Under the pieces are notes generated by a model. That model saw nothing but the letters and a program-made list of their open reading frames with translations, was not told where the DNA came from and made no database searches. A DNA stretch of 15,054 bases from Planctomycetota bacterium (GTDB lineage Bacteria; Planctomycetota; PUPC01; JACPCR01): the NCBI GenBank assembly GCA_030740295.1, contig JASLXP010000961.1, positions 1 to 15,054 of the forward strand. Direction: 5' to 3'. How positions within the stretch are numbered: the stretch's first letter is position 1; every line of letters starts with the position of its first letter. Position numbers and translations under genes: made by a program. This document shows positions 6,957 through 14,968 of the stretch, in pieces.

Positions 6957-7966
6957 ATCGTTTCATCACATCAACTCTTGCCGCGCTGCAATTCTGTGCA
7001 TTCTCATGGGCGGGTGCCTTGCGGCTCGATTACCTGCCCGTGCTCGTTTATCACGATGATGTGATTCACATCCACCTCACCGTGAAAGAAGCGCTCAAGG
7101 AAAGGGACAGTCTCAAGCTCGAGGGAACTACCGCACAGAACAAAGTTCTCTGGTCGAGGGAGGTCAAGCCGGATACGAAAGGCGAAATCCAAATCAGCCT
7201 GGCACCGGAGGGACGCGAGCACTTAAAGGCTTCGCTGCTTCAACTCATGCGCGATGGCAAGGCGGTGGAGTCCTTGAAGTTTCCGTTAATTTCGTCGATG
7301 GAGATTACCCCGCCGCTGAAGGCCGCGGGAAGCTATCTCTATGACGAGGACGGCAACCGCTGCATCCTGATTGTAGAGCATAGGATTAAAGGGCACGGCC
7401 GACACTGGCTGCCGGTTCGTATCGTCAAGGACTGGTTAGTCAAGAAAGACCCGCCACCCCGAGCCGTGATGTTTTCTGACATGCAGTTGGATGCATCCGA
7501 ATCGCAGAATGTCGAGTTTGTGCTGTCGAAGGAAGGTTCATCACCTTCTCGACCTATTTATGAAACAGTGGCTGCGATGTCGCGCTTCAAAGGAGTGAAG
7601 AAGGATACAGCCTTCACATTTTTTGCTGGCACCCGGGACGTGCAGCTTGGTACGGCCCCCCGCGATTTTCGTATCGGCCTCGAGTTCATGGTGCAGCAGC
7701 TTCAGAAGCATGATGCAAAAGATATCCGCATCGTGCTGCCAATCGGGTCCTCAGAATACAGTGAACGCCTCGAGTATTACCGGCTCCAATGTGAAGCAGT
7801 AGCGGCCATCTATCGGCTCAAGAATGTGCTCAAACTCGAACGAGGCTTTGCCACTCCACTCTTTCGAGAAGCCATGTTTGATTCCACCCTTCGACGTCTG
7901 CCATCTAAAGAAGTGATGACCCAACTCACCAAGATGCTCACCGAAGATTCCATGAAGCCTTATTGA
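6953..7966 (+). CDS. Exported protein with degenerate SGNH-like C-terminal domain
   Basis: A 337-residue protein with an N-terminal signal peptide (MNRFITSTLAALQFCAFSWA), so it should be exported. Residues about 25-140 look beta-rich and have no motif I recognise. Residues about 150-295 resemble the second half of an SGNH hydrolase: DTAFTFFAGTRDVQLG (218-233) aligns with the usual block III GTNDL but has Arg228 where the oxyanion Asn belongs, followed by a helix, a DIRIVLPI strand and a helix ending in an NVLKL strand. No GDS nucleophile motif and no terminal DxxH are visible, so it is probably not catalytic. The start is a GTG without a Shine-Dalgarno; the signal peptide supports it and no upstream in-frame ATG exists. 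It sits between the SGNH hydrolase and the giant protein, probably in one transcript. The SGNH resemblance is moderate. Confidence 0.75.
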   Translation: MNRFITSTLAALQFCAFSWAGALRLDYLPVLVYHDDVIHIHLTVKEALKERDSLKLEGTTAQNKVLWSREVKPDTKGEIQISLAPEGREHLKASLLQLMRDGKAVESLKFPLISSMEITPPLKAAGSYLYDEDGNRCILIVEHRIKGHGRHWLPVRIVKDWLVKKDPPPRAVMFSDMQLDASESQNVEFVLSKEGSSPSRPIYETVAAMSRFKGVKKDTAFTFFAGTRDVQLGTAPRDFRIGLEFMVQQLQKHDAKDIRIVLPIGSSEYSERLEYYRLQCEAVAAIYRLKNVLKLERGFATPLFREAMFDSTLRRLPSKEVMTQLTKMLTEDSMKPY

Positions 7967-7971
7967 GAATG

Positions 7972-8007
7972 GAATCCTGAATTTTGAATCCTGAACCTTG
8001 AATCCTG
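7972..8007 (+). repeat. Three 14-bp tandem repeats in the leader of the giant gene
   Basis: The octamer GAATCCTG recurs at 7972, 7986 and 8000 with an exact 14-bp period (units GAATCCTGAATTTT and GAATCCTGAACCTT, then a partial third). The array fills the 46-bp gap before the ATG at 8013 and occupies the place of the ribosome binding site, where no good Shine-Dalgarno is seen. Confidence 0.6.
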
Positions 8008-8012
8008 CCTGA

Positions 8013-11000
8013 ATGCGTTACTGCATCCTTCCGCTCTTATTCCTGGGTACGGCTTGCGCGGACGACATTGCCGATCTCAACACTCCCGAGGAGGGCCTCA
8101 GCCCGGCCAACGGACAGCTCGTTCTCGTGAAGCTCGATGCTGACTGGCACGATGCCGAGGAGGTCTCTTTCCACGTGCGCCGGACAAGTGCATCGCTGAC
8201 CAATATGTGGATCTACGGCACGATCGAAAACGACCGCGGCTGGCGCTATCAATCCGTTACTGTCAAGCTCCCTAAAGACGGTTCCTGGCTACCCGTTAGA
8301 TGGCGTTTTGGCAAAGGATCTCCAAGTTGGTATCCAAGCGGCCACAATCGAGACATCGATGATTTTGCCATGCGCAGGATTCTCTCAATGGGAATCCGTG
8401 CTTCCGTACCGGGTGATGGGCGAGATAAGATCCAGATCAAGGAGGTCACTCTCAAGCGGCAGAAACCAAAGACTCCCCGCATTTATGACCTGATCCTGCC
8501 TGAAAAGTCTGAAGTCCAGCAGACAGCCGAAATCCGCTTCAGATTGAGCTCACCTCTCAGGAATCCTTTCGACGCCGGAGAGGCAGACATCCGAATGCAC
8601 GTCATCCACCCGGATGCATCGAAACAGAGCGTGCTTGCGTTCTACCACCAGGTTTTCACTACTGAAGCGGAAGCTGAATTCCCCCTCCGGCCGTTCGGTG
8701 CCGGCGAATGGCGTGCGAGATTCCGTCCGCAGAAGAAAGGGATGCACAAGCTCCGCATTATCGTCCGGGGACGCTACTCGCATGAGACGAAAGATCTTCT
8801 GTTGATGGTCGGCCCCAACACCAAAGAAGGTGATATCCAGTCGTCGACCGCTGAGGAGGAGGCTCTCGAAGCATCGGTCCTGAAACAACTGGATCGTTAC
8901 AGCATTGCCTCCTTCGAGCTTACACCCCAAGGATGGAATGCCTCCACGGATTACAGAGGACAATTCTCTTACTGGCATTCGCCTCTCGAATGGAGCCCCC
9001 CGCGACGAGGCTTCTATGGCTTGAGCCAATTTCATGGCTCGAACGCGCACCAACTCGATCTCGCCATGGCCGCTGCGGAGAAAAAGGGAGTGCAATTCCC
9101 GTTGCGCCTTTACGGCAATGAAGAATTTCACGACGTCAGTGAACATGTCGACTACCAGCTCCGTTGGAAGGACTCGCCCTTCAGCGCAGCCAACGGCGGC
9201 CCGCTCGGGCGTGCAACAGAATTCTTCACCAACGCGGACGCGCTTGGGCATGTAAAGAATCAGCTACGCTACATCCACGCTCGTTTCGGCCACTCACCCG
9301 CGCTTCAAGCGATCGTGCTTTCGACTGATTTTTCCCTGGCGGAAGGCCCGGCCAAATGGCACGAAGCACTGAGGGAATACTGGCGAACTCTTCCTGCCCG
9401 CAGCGGCGCTGCTTTGCCGCTCATTTCTCTGCATCCGCAAGCTCTCCAGGATCAGGCACCCGCCGATGCGGGCCCCGCATTTGCCCCGCACGAAAAATTC
9501 GGTGACGAGATTCTCAGGCTCATGGGGCCTGATGAGGTCGACTGGTCGGCGTACCAGGAAATCGTTCTCGACATCGAAATCCCACGTGACGCACCCACCG
9601 GTATGCGTTGCGCGCTGCTGGCCAGGGATGGGGACGACTGGTGGTATCAGGCCATGGCCGGCGGATTCCTGCGTCCTGGCGATGTCACTCGGCTTCGAAT
9701 GAATCTCGGCCGCTACGGCGAATTCAAACCTGCCGGGCATGGCCGGCCCTTCACGGCCTATTCGCTCGTGAAACTTAAGCAGCCTGAGATTCGTATCTAT
9801 TCCGAGAGACCTTTTGAGGGCGAAGTCGCCCTCAAGCAGATTCTTCTCACCAAGGCCGTTGCCGGGTCCCCACAACTCCAGCCGCCGCGCATCCTCGCTC
9901 TCCGCGTGGCCGAAGCTGCTCTGCCTGCGGGCCGCCTTAACCATATCTCCTTTGAGCTGTCCAAAGTTTATGCACATCCCTTCGACCCCGGCGAAGTCAG
10001 CGTCGATGCCGTGATCAAAGATCCACTTGGCAACAACACAAAACTGCCGGCCTTTCTTTACCAGAACTACGGAAAGCGCGAACTCGAGGGAAAACAGATC
10101 GAGACTCCGGAAGGGCCCATTGAATGGCACGTGCGCTACAGGCCGCCTGTCGAAGGGAATTACACCTTTGAACTGACCGTGAGCGAACAGGGACGGCAGC
10201 CATTGCGGATAGGCAATGGCTCATTCAAAGCTGCGGCAGCCGAGACGGCAGCAAAGGAAGAGGGCCCGCTGTCAAAGGAATCACAGGAGTTTGTAGTCGG
10301 CCAGTTCGACCGTTCTTATCGCACCGAATCGATCTGGAAAGATGGCAAGTGGGTTTCGCAGGCACCCCTCTCCGCGGCCATTGCCACCGTGGAAACACCG
10401 GCCGCGCAAAAACAGTGGCTGGCCAACCTCGAGTGGCATCAACGCTGGGGGGAAGGCTACAAGGGCCTCGGCAGCCTCAATCTCAAATTCGCTTTTCATC
10501 TCGACCAGGCCATAGCCGAGGCCGAGGGTAAAGGCATCCAGCATCCACTGCGACTCAATGGGAATGAAGAGCTGCACGAAATCAGCACCAACATCGATTT
10601 CACCTATCGCTGGAAAGACAATCCTTTCAACAAGGCTAACGGCGGCCCGCTGGCACTGGCATCGGAGTATTTCAAGCATCCTGCGAGCTTTAAGAGCATC
10701 CGCTCGTTACTGCGATACACCCTCGCCAGATGGGGGCAATCCCCGTCGGTCACGGGTGTGGTTTTCGCAAACGACCTTTATGCACCCGGTGCTGACGCCT
10801 GGCATGCCGAGCTGGCAAAGAACTTCGCTGCCTATCCGCCTTCAATTCTTGGCAGCGCGACTTCCTATCATCCGATGGCCGCGCCCCAAGAGTTCAAAGT
10901 TCACAAGCCGAGCCTTTCGATCAAGTCCAAGCCGTACTACAAAACGCCCCCACCAGCGGATGCCCCCGGCAAGGAAGTACAGGCGTTTGTTGAAGGGCCC

Positions 11001-14000
11001 GGCGGCGACTGGAGCAGCTTTCACCTGGCCGTCGTGCGATTCAAACTGCCCGCGGATGCGCCCGGTGACATGCGCGTGCTTTTGAGCGTGAAAGACGAAG
11101 ACAACTGGTGGTATCAGGCGCTCCATCCTGCGTTCCTGCGGTCTGGCGACACCACAACCCTCATTTTTGACATCGCCCAGGGCGGCGATCTCAAGCCCGT
11201 CAGCCACGAGCGCCCCTGGACAGATTTCAGCCGGTTCCGCGTGCGTGATGTTTCGCTGCGCTTCTTCTCTACTAACAACTACTCGGGGCAAGTACAGCTT
11301 GATTCATTCGAATTCTGGCAGGCCCCCGTGCCCGCACAGCCGTTGAGCGTTGTCGAACTGGCCGCCGCATCGCAACAGGTACCTCTCGGCGGGACATACG
11401 ATCTCGAGTTCCAGCTCAGTCAAGCCTTCCAGAATCCCTTCGATCCGAGAGAGGTGTCCATCAGCGCCCAGGTGCGCGCGCCTTCAGGGAAGCTCAAAGA
11501 GGTGAACGCGTTCTTCTCTCAAAAATACAAGCAGGCCAAGGTCTCCAAAATCGCAGTGGGCGCGCCGCATTGGGGGCTGAGATTTCGGACGGCCGAGAAG
11601 GGCAGACACAGCGTTCAATTTAAGGCCCAGGTTGGCGGTCGCGGCGTGTTCTTCAATCATCGAACTGAGTTCACAGTCATCGATCCGAAGCCGCAGGCGC
11701 CCTCCAACTATGACAGCCCCTTTCTGCTGCGGGTTCACGACCTTTCCTACAGAACAAAGTCGGAATTCAAGGGAGGCATCTGGAAGACTCTCCCCGAGCA
11801 TGCCAGTACCGAGGCCCCGCTCTGGCATGCAGTGCTCGAGTGGACGAGCCGTTGGGGCAAATACAAAGACCTTGGCCGCTACAACCTCGAGGTAGCCTGG
11901 GATTTCGAAAGAGCCCTCGATGCCGCGGCCCAGGCCGGCAAAAAATATCCACTTCGCCTTAACGGCAACATGGAGCTCTTCAACCGCCGTAACCATCGAT
12001 GGCCGGATAACCCCATCAATGCCAAAAACGGGGGCCCGGTGCAACGTCCCAGCCTTTATTTCAGCACGCCCGCTGCACTCGAATCCCAAACCCGTTTCTG
12101 GCGCTACCTCGTTTCCCGGTACGGCGACCACCCGGCAGTCAGCGACCTTGTCCTGGCTGCCGACCTCGCCACAAAGGGCGCGGAGGACTGGCATCTGAAG
12201 GCCGGCGGTTTTCTGAGCCAGCATCTGCCTGCCAACGCACGGGTCCTCTCCTATCACCCGCAGGTACTCCCTCACAAGCGGACCACTGTCTTCGCCGATT
12301 TCGAAGCTGGCACGGCGCCCTTCACGCCCGAAACCAGCATCGAGGGCGGAAAAGAAACCAACATCGCATCTTCAAACAACTGGGCATCTCACGGCCGCGC
12401 CTCCCTCGAGATTCGGCGCAACTTTACCGGAGAGGGCGAAGCCCCCCTCGTCGCCAGTATCGAGCAGGACTGGTTCGATTACGACACGCTTGTCATCGAC
12501 GTCCAGATCCCGCCGGACGCGCCGCACGACATGCGCCTGATGGTCTTCCTCAAGGACATGGACCTGTGGTATTACCAGAACCTCCTTGAGCCGTTCCTAA
12601 TCCCCGGCGACATCACCCGTCTCATCGTCGATATCTCCGGAAGGAACAAGGCATGGAACCCGCCGGCGAAGGTTGCCGGCTCAAAAAATCCCTGGGCGCA
12701 CACCAAGCCATGGACGGACGGGGCCCGATCACGTGTACGCCAGGTAGGTGTCCGCATCTTTGGGCACGAAAAGTACGAAGGCCCGATCTACGTGGACAAC
12801 ATGCAGCTCTGGAAGACCGGCCGGTATCAGCCGGAAGGCCCCATCAAGGTTACCCAGGCAAAGGCGAAGAGCGAAAAAGTCGGCCTGTACGATCGCTTTG
12901 AGTTGGATTTCTCTCTCGATCGTGAGTTCCGAAATCCCTTCGACCTCGACGAAATCGACATCGTTGCGGTCATCGTCGCGCCGGACAAACAGGTGTTTGA
13001 AGTGCCTGCGTTCTACTACCAGGACTTCGAACGGAACGAGATTGTGCAGATGTCCACCCTTAGCGAAAAGAAAGAGCCTTTCGAAATCCTCACCCCCAAG
13101 GGCGCACCGCATTGGAAGTTCCGGTATTCACCGAAGCAGACCGGCAAATATGAATACACCATTAAAATCAATAACCGTATTGCCTGGCCGCAGGCAGGTG
13201 CCGCTTCCTTCCAGGGCATTCCGAGCAAACATAAGGGCTTCATTCGCATCGCTGATGACAAACGCCATTTCGAACATTCCACTGGCGAGTTCTATTATCC
13301 GATCGGACACAATCTGCGTTCGCCTTCCGACGGCCGTAACAGCGAAAACTACGGGGCCTTCTTTCAGCAGTTCAATCACCGCGGCACGTTTCAGTTCGAT
13401 GATTATTTCGCTGCCATGGAAAAGGAAGGGCTGAACTGGGCACGAGTGTGGCAGTGCTCCTGGTGGATGGGGCTCGAGTGGACGAAAAAGTGGCCCGGGT
13501 ACCAGGGCCTCGGCCGATACAACATGGAGAACGCCTGGCGACTCGATTACCTGATTGAGAAGGCGCGCCAACACAACATCTTTCTGCAGATCGACAGTAC
13601 CAACCATGGGCAGTTCAGCATTGATATTGATACCGAATGGAAAAACAACCCGTGGAACAAAGCGAACGAGGTCGACCAGGGCCCGCTTAAGCGGCCTCGC
13701 GAGTTTTTCAACGAAGACTTGCCTCGTAAGACATATGCGGACCGCATCCGATACACCATGGGACGCTGGGGATACAGCCGTAATCTCTTTGGTTGGATCA
13801 TTATTACCGAGGCCGAGTTCGTCGATGATTACTGGGCCCTCAACATTCATAACGTGGAGGACGGTGCCCACCCGCCACTGGTTGACTGGCACGAATACGC
13901 GGCCGGCATTTTCCGCAAGTGGGACAAGAACCACATCGTGGCCACTCACTTTTCCATGCCTTTCAGAGGCCACGATGTATTCAAGTCAGACGAGCTCGAT

Positions 14001-14675
14001 TTCGTCGAAAGCAACACCTACTGGCAGGACTGGTATTACAACAAAACGAAGAACGGCCCCGCCGGCGACACCATCCACGTGAATTACTGGAGCTTCCACA
14101 ACCTGCTCAACAACTTCAACAAACCGATTCTAGTCGGCGAATTCGGCGGCCATGTCCTGAAAAATGCAGCGGCACGCCTGGACATCGAAGTGCACATAGG
14201 AACCTGGTCAATGGCCATGATCCCCTACGCGGGCAGCACCGGTTACTGGTGGTGGCCCTGGCTGCATTATATGGATCGCTACAACCATCTGGGCGCCCTC
14301 GCCAGTTTCATGAAAGGCGAAGACCGACGCGGGAAAGAATTTCGCCAGATTAGTTCCTTCGATGAAGATTCTCTGACAATAACAACGGGCGTCGAAGCCA
14401 TCGGCCTGTCTAACGCTACTATGGCGGACCTCTGGGTCTTTAATTCTAAAATTCGAAATGTTGTACCGGTCCGCTTAAGACGTAAGGGCCCTATCAAAGG
14501 CGTAACCCTGGTCATAAAAAACATGACCGACGGCAACTACACCGTGGAATTCTGGGACGCATACACCGGAAAGGTCACCGGCAAAATAAAGGCCGCCGCC
14601 GCCGATGGCAGTCTTTCGATAGCGCTTCCGCCGGTGCATCCGGATTATGCGATGAAGGTAAGGAAGGCGAATTAG
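8013..14675 (+). CDS. Giant exported four-unit modular glycoside hydrolase (clan GH-A-like)
   Basis: A 2220-residue exported protein (signal peptide MRYCILPLLFLGTACADD) that should bind and cut a polysaccharide outside the cytoplasm. It has four units of [jelly-roll-like, Ig-like DUF5060-type, barrel]. The jelly rolls share a W(W/Y/R)YQ motif at about 77, 543, 1032 and 1519. The Ig-like modules share (N/H)PFD at 184, 655, 1141 and 1641. The barrel segments share WxxxLEW at 321, 802, 1271 and 1817. In units 1-3 the barrel stops around beta4 and lacks the acid/base Glu. In unit 4 it is complete (about 1740-2105), with candidate acid/base Glu1933 (WIIITEAEF) and nucleophile Glu2043 (ILVGEFGG). 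A C-terminal beta domain (about 2107-2220) follows. No anchor or sorting signal is seen. Start: only sensible ATG before the signal peptide. The substrate is unknown; family assignments are by pattern. Confidence 0.9.
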   Translation: MRYCILPLLFLGTACADDIADLNTPEEGLSPANGQLVLVKLDADWHDAEEVSFHVRRTSASLTNMWIYGTIENDRGWRYQSVTVKLPKDGSWLPVRWRFGKGSPSWYPSGHNRDIDDFAMRRILSMGIRASVPGDGRDKIQIKEVTLKRQKPKTPRIYDLILPEKSEVQQTAEIRFRLSSPLRNPFDAGEADIRMHVIHPDASKQSVLAFYHQVFTTEAEAEFPLRPFGAGEWRARFRPQKKGMHKLRIIVRGRYSHETKDLLLMVGPNTKEGDIQSSTAEEEALEASVLKQLDRYSIASFELTPQGWNASTDYRGQFSYWHSPLEWSPPRRGFYGLSQFHGSNAHQLDLAMAAAEKKGVQFPLRLYGNEEFHDVSEHVDYQLRWKDSPFSAANGGPLGRATEFFTNADALGHVKNQLRYIHARFGHSPALQAIVLSTDFSLAEGPAKWHEALREYWRTLPARSGAALPLISLHPQALQDQAPADAGPAFAPHEKFGDEILRLMGPDEVDWSAYQEIVLDIEIPRDAPTGMRCALLARDGDDWWYQAMAGGFLRPGDVTRLRMNLGRYGEFKPAGHGRPFTAYSLVKLKQPEIRIYSERPFEGEVALKQILLTKAVAGSPQLQPPRILALRVAEAALPAGRLNHISFELSKVYAHPFDPGEVSVDAVIKDPLGNNTKLPAFLYQNYGKRELEGKQIETPEGPIEWHVRYRPPVEGNYTFELTVSEQGRQPLRIGNGSFKAAAAETAAKEEGPLSKESQEFVVGQFDRSYRTESIWKDGKWVSQAPLSAAIATVETPAAQKQWLANLEWHQRWGEGYKGLGSLNLKFAFHLDQAIAEAEGKGIQHPLRLNGNEELHEISTNIDFTYRWKDNPFNKANGGPLALASEYFKHPASFKSIRSLLRYTLARWGQSPSVTGVVFANDLYAPGADAWHAELAKNFAAYPPSILGSATSYHPMAAPQEFKVHKPSLSIKSKPYYKTPPPADAPGKEVQAFVEGPGGDWSSFHLAVVRFKLPADAPGDMRVLLSVKDEDNWWYQALHPAFLRSGDTTTLIFDIAQGGDLKPVSHERPWTDFSRFRVRDVSLRFFSTNNYSGQVQLDSFEFWQAPVPAQPLSVVELAAASQQVPLGGTYDLEFQLSQAFQNPFDPREVSISAQVRAPSGKLKEVNAFFSQKYKQAKVSKIAVGAPHWGLRFRTAEKGRHSVQFKAQVGGRGVFFNHRTEFTVIDPKPQAPSNYDSPFLLRVHDLSYRTKSEFKGGIWKTLPEHASTEAPLWHAVLEWTSRWGKYKDLGRYNLEVAWDFERALDAAAQAGKKYPLRLNGNMELFNRRNHRWPDNPINAKNGGPVQRPSLYFSTPAALESQTRFWRYLVSRYGDHPAVSDLVLAADLATKGAEDWHLKAGGFLSQHLPANARVLSYHPQVLPHKRTTVFADFEAGTAPFTPETSIEGGKETNIASSNNWASHGRASLEIRRNFTGEGEAPLVASIEQDWFDYDTLVIDVQIPPDAPHDMRLMVFLKDMDLWYYQNLLEPFLIPGDITRLIVDISGRNKAWNPPAKVAGSKNPWAHTKPWTDGARSRVRQVGVRIFGHEKYEGPIYVDNMQLWKTGRYQPEGPIKVTQAKAKSEKVGLYDRFELDFSLDREFRNPFDLDEIDIVAVIVAPDKQVFEVPAFYYQDFERNEIVQMSTLSEKKEPFEILTPKGAPHWKFRYSPKQTGKYEYTIKINNRIAWPQAGAASFQGIPSKHKGFIRIADDKRHFEHSTGEFYYPIGHNLRSPSDGRNSENYGAFFQQFNHRGTFQFDDYFAAMEKEGLNWARVWQCSWWMGLEWTKKWPGYQGLGRYNMENAWRLDYLIEKARQHNIFLQIDSTNHGQFSIDIDTEWKNNPWNKANEVDQGPLKRPREFFNEDLPRKTYADRIRYTMGRWGYSRNLFGWIIITEAEFVDDYWALNIHNVEDGAHPPLVDWHEYAAGIFRKWDKNHIVATHFSMPFRGHDVFKSDELDFVESNTYWQDWYYNKTKNGPAGDTIHVNYWSFHNLLNNFNKPILVGEFGGHVLKNAAARLDIEVHIGTWSMAMIPYAGSTGYWWWPWLHYMDRYNHLGALASFMKGEDRRGKEFRQISSFDEDSLTITTGVEAIGLSNATMADLWVFNSKIRNVVPVRLRRKGPIKGVTLVIKNMTDGNYTVEFWDAYTGKVTGKIKAAAADGSLSIALPPVHPDYAMKVRKAN
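8865..9437 (+). repeat. Barrel-derived module 1 (degenerate), residues about 285-475
   Basis: This aligns with the beta2-beta4 part of the complete C-terminal barrel: WHSPLEW (321), PLRLYGNEEFHD, WKDSPFSAANGGPL, then RYIHARFG and the beta4 strand AIVLSTDFS. The catalytic Glu of TEAE is replaced by Thr438. The beta5-beta8 half is missing; the next jelly roll follows. Confidence 0.75.
10284..10877 (+). repeat. Barrel-derived module 2 (degenerate), residues about 758-955
   Basis: Second copy: QFDRSYRTESIWKDGKW opens it and corresponds to the RIADDKRHF entry of the full barrel. Then come WLANLEW (802), PLRLNGNEELHE, WKDNPFNKANGGPL, RYTLARWG and the beta4 strand GVVFANDLY, with Asn920 at the catalytic Glu position. 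Only a short linker stands where barrel strand 1 should be. Confidence 0.75.
11721..12266 (+). repeat. Barrel-derived module 3 (degenerate), residues about 1237-1418
   Basis: Third copy: VHDLSYRTKSEFKGGIW, WHAVLEW (1271), KDLGRYNLEVAWDFE, PLRLNGNMELFN, WPDNPINAKNGGPV, WRYLVSRYG and the beta4 strand LVLAADLAT, with Ala1383 at the catalytic Glu position. It is closer to the complete barrel in its GLGRYN-like segment than copy 1 is. Confidence 0.75.
13230..14342 (+). repeat. Complete GH-A-like barrel (fourth copy), residues about 1740-2110
   Basis: The only full-length copy. It has the entry strand RIADDKRHF, FYYPIGHNLR, the beta2 region GLNWARVWQCSWW, WTKKWPGYQGLGRYN, EWKNNPWNKA, RIRYTMGRWGYS, beta4 with Glu1933 and beta7 with Glu2043. 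Clan GH-A retaining hydrolases place the acid/base after beta4 (usually Asn-Glu; here Thr-Glu) and the nucleophile after beta7, which fits. Confidence 0.85.
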
Positions 14676-14728
14676 GGAAGTGTGGTCTCGATACACATAC
14701 GAGGTCGTAAATGCTGGCCGGTCTGAGC

Positions 14729-14834
14729 GTTGGAGTAACGGCTTTAGCCGGGCCTGGGGCGGCCGAAAGAACCCGGCTAAATTTAGCCGGGTCTGCCGTA
14801 CTGCGAAGAACCCGGCTAAAGCCGTGACTCCAAC
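14729..14834. repeat. REP/BIME-like double palindrome
   Basis: The left arm GTTGGAGTAACGGCTTTAGC (continuing CGGG) starts at 14729 and the matching right arm ends at 14834. Between them lies a perfect 22-bp palindrome at 14771-14792 (ACCCGGCTAAA joined to its complement), so the element is two hairpins back to back, one of them with part of an arm missing. It lies just downstream of the giant gene and could act as a 3' mRNA stabiliser or weak terminator, as REP elements do; that is inferred. Confidence 0.75.
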
Positions 14835-14901
14835 TCCCGCAGACGTTTCTACAACACCCTCTTCTCCACTTACAGATCGAAGTTCGGCTTCGTCAGCAGG
14901 G

Positions 14902-14968
14902 GTTGGAGTAACGGCTTTAGCCGGGTCTGCCGTACTGCGAAGAACCCGGCTAAAGCCGTGACTCCAAC
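14902..14968. repeat. REP-like single palindrome, second copy
   Basis: Arms at 14902-14926 and 14944-14968 are complementary over 25 bp with one mismatch (A opposite G), around a 17-nt loop. From the GCCGGGT in the left arm through the loop and right arm to the CTCCCG just beyond it, the sequence is identical to the right hairpin of the element at 14729-14834, showing recent copying of one unit. No REP-associated transposase is in the window. Confidence 0.8.

Noticed and set aside
9294..10130. 278-codon minus-strand frame inside the giant gene, and a similar one at 13128-13973
   Set aside because: Both lie fully inside a well-supported coding region, lack a ribosome binding site and show no domain.
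14680..14961. 93-codon plus-strand frame over the REP region
   Set aside because: It is generated by the palindromic repeats and has no ribosome binding site.
14729..14968. CRISPR-like array or attenuator
   Set aside because: The repeats are long palindromes in two unevenly built copies with one unrelated spacer; they fit REP elements, not CRISPR.
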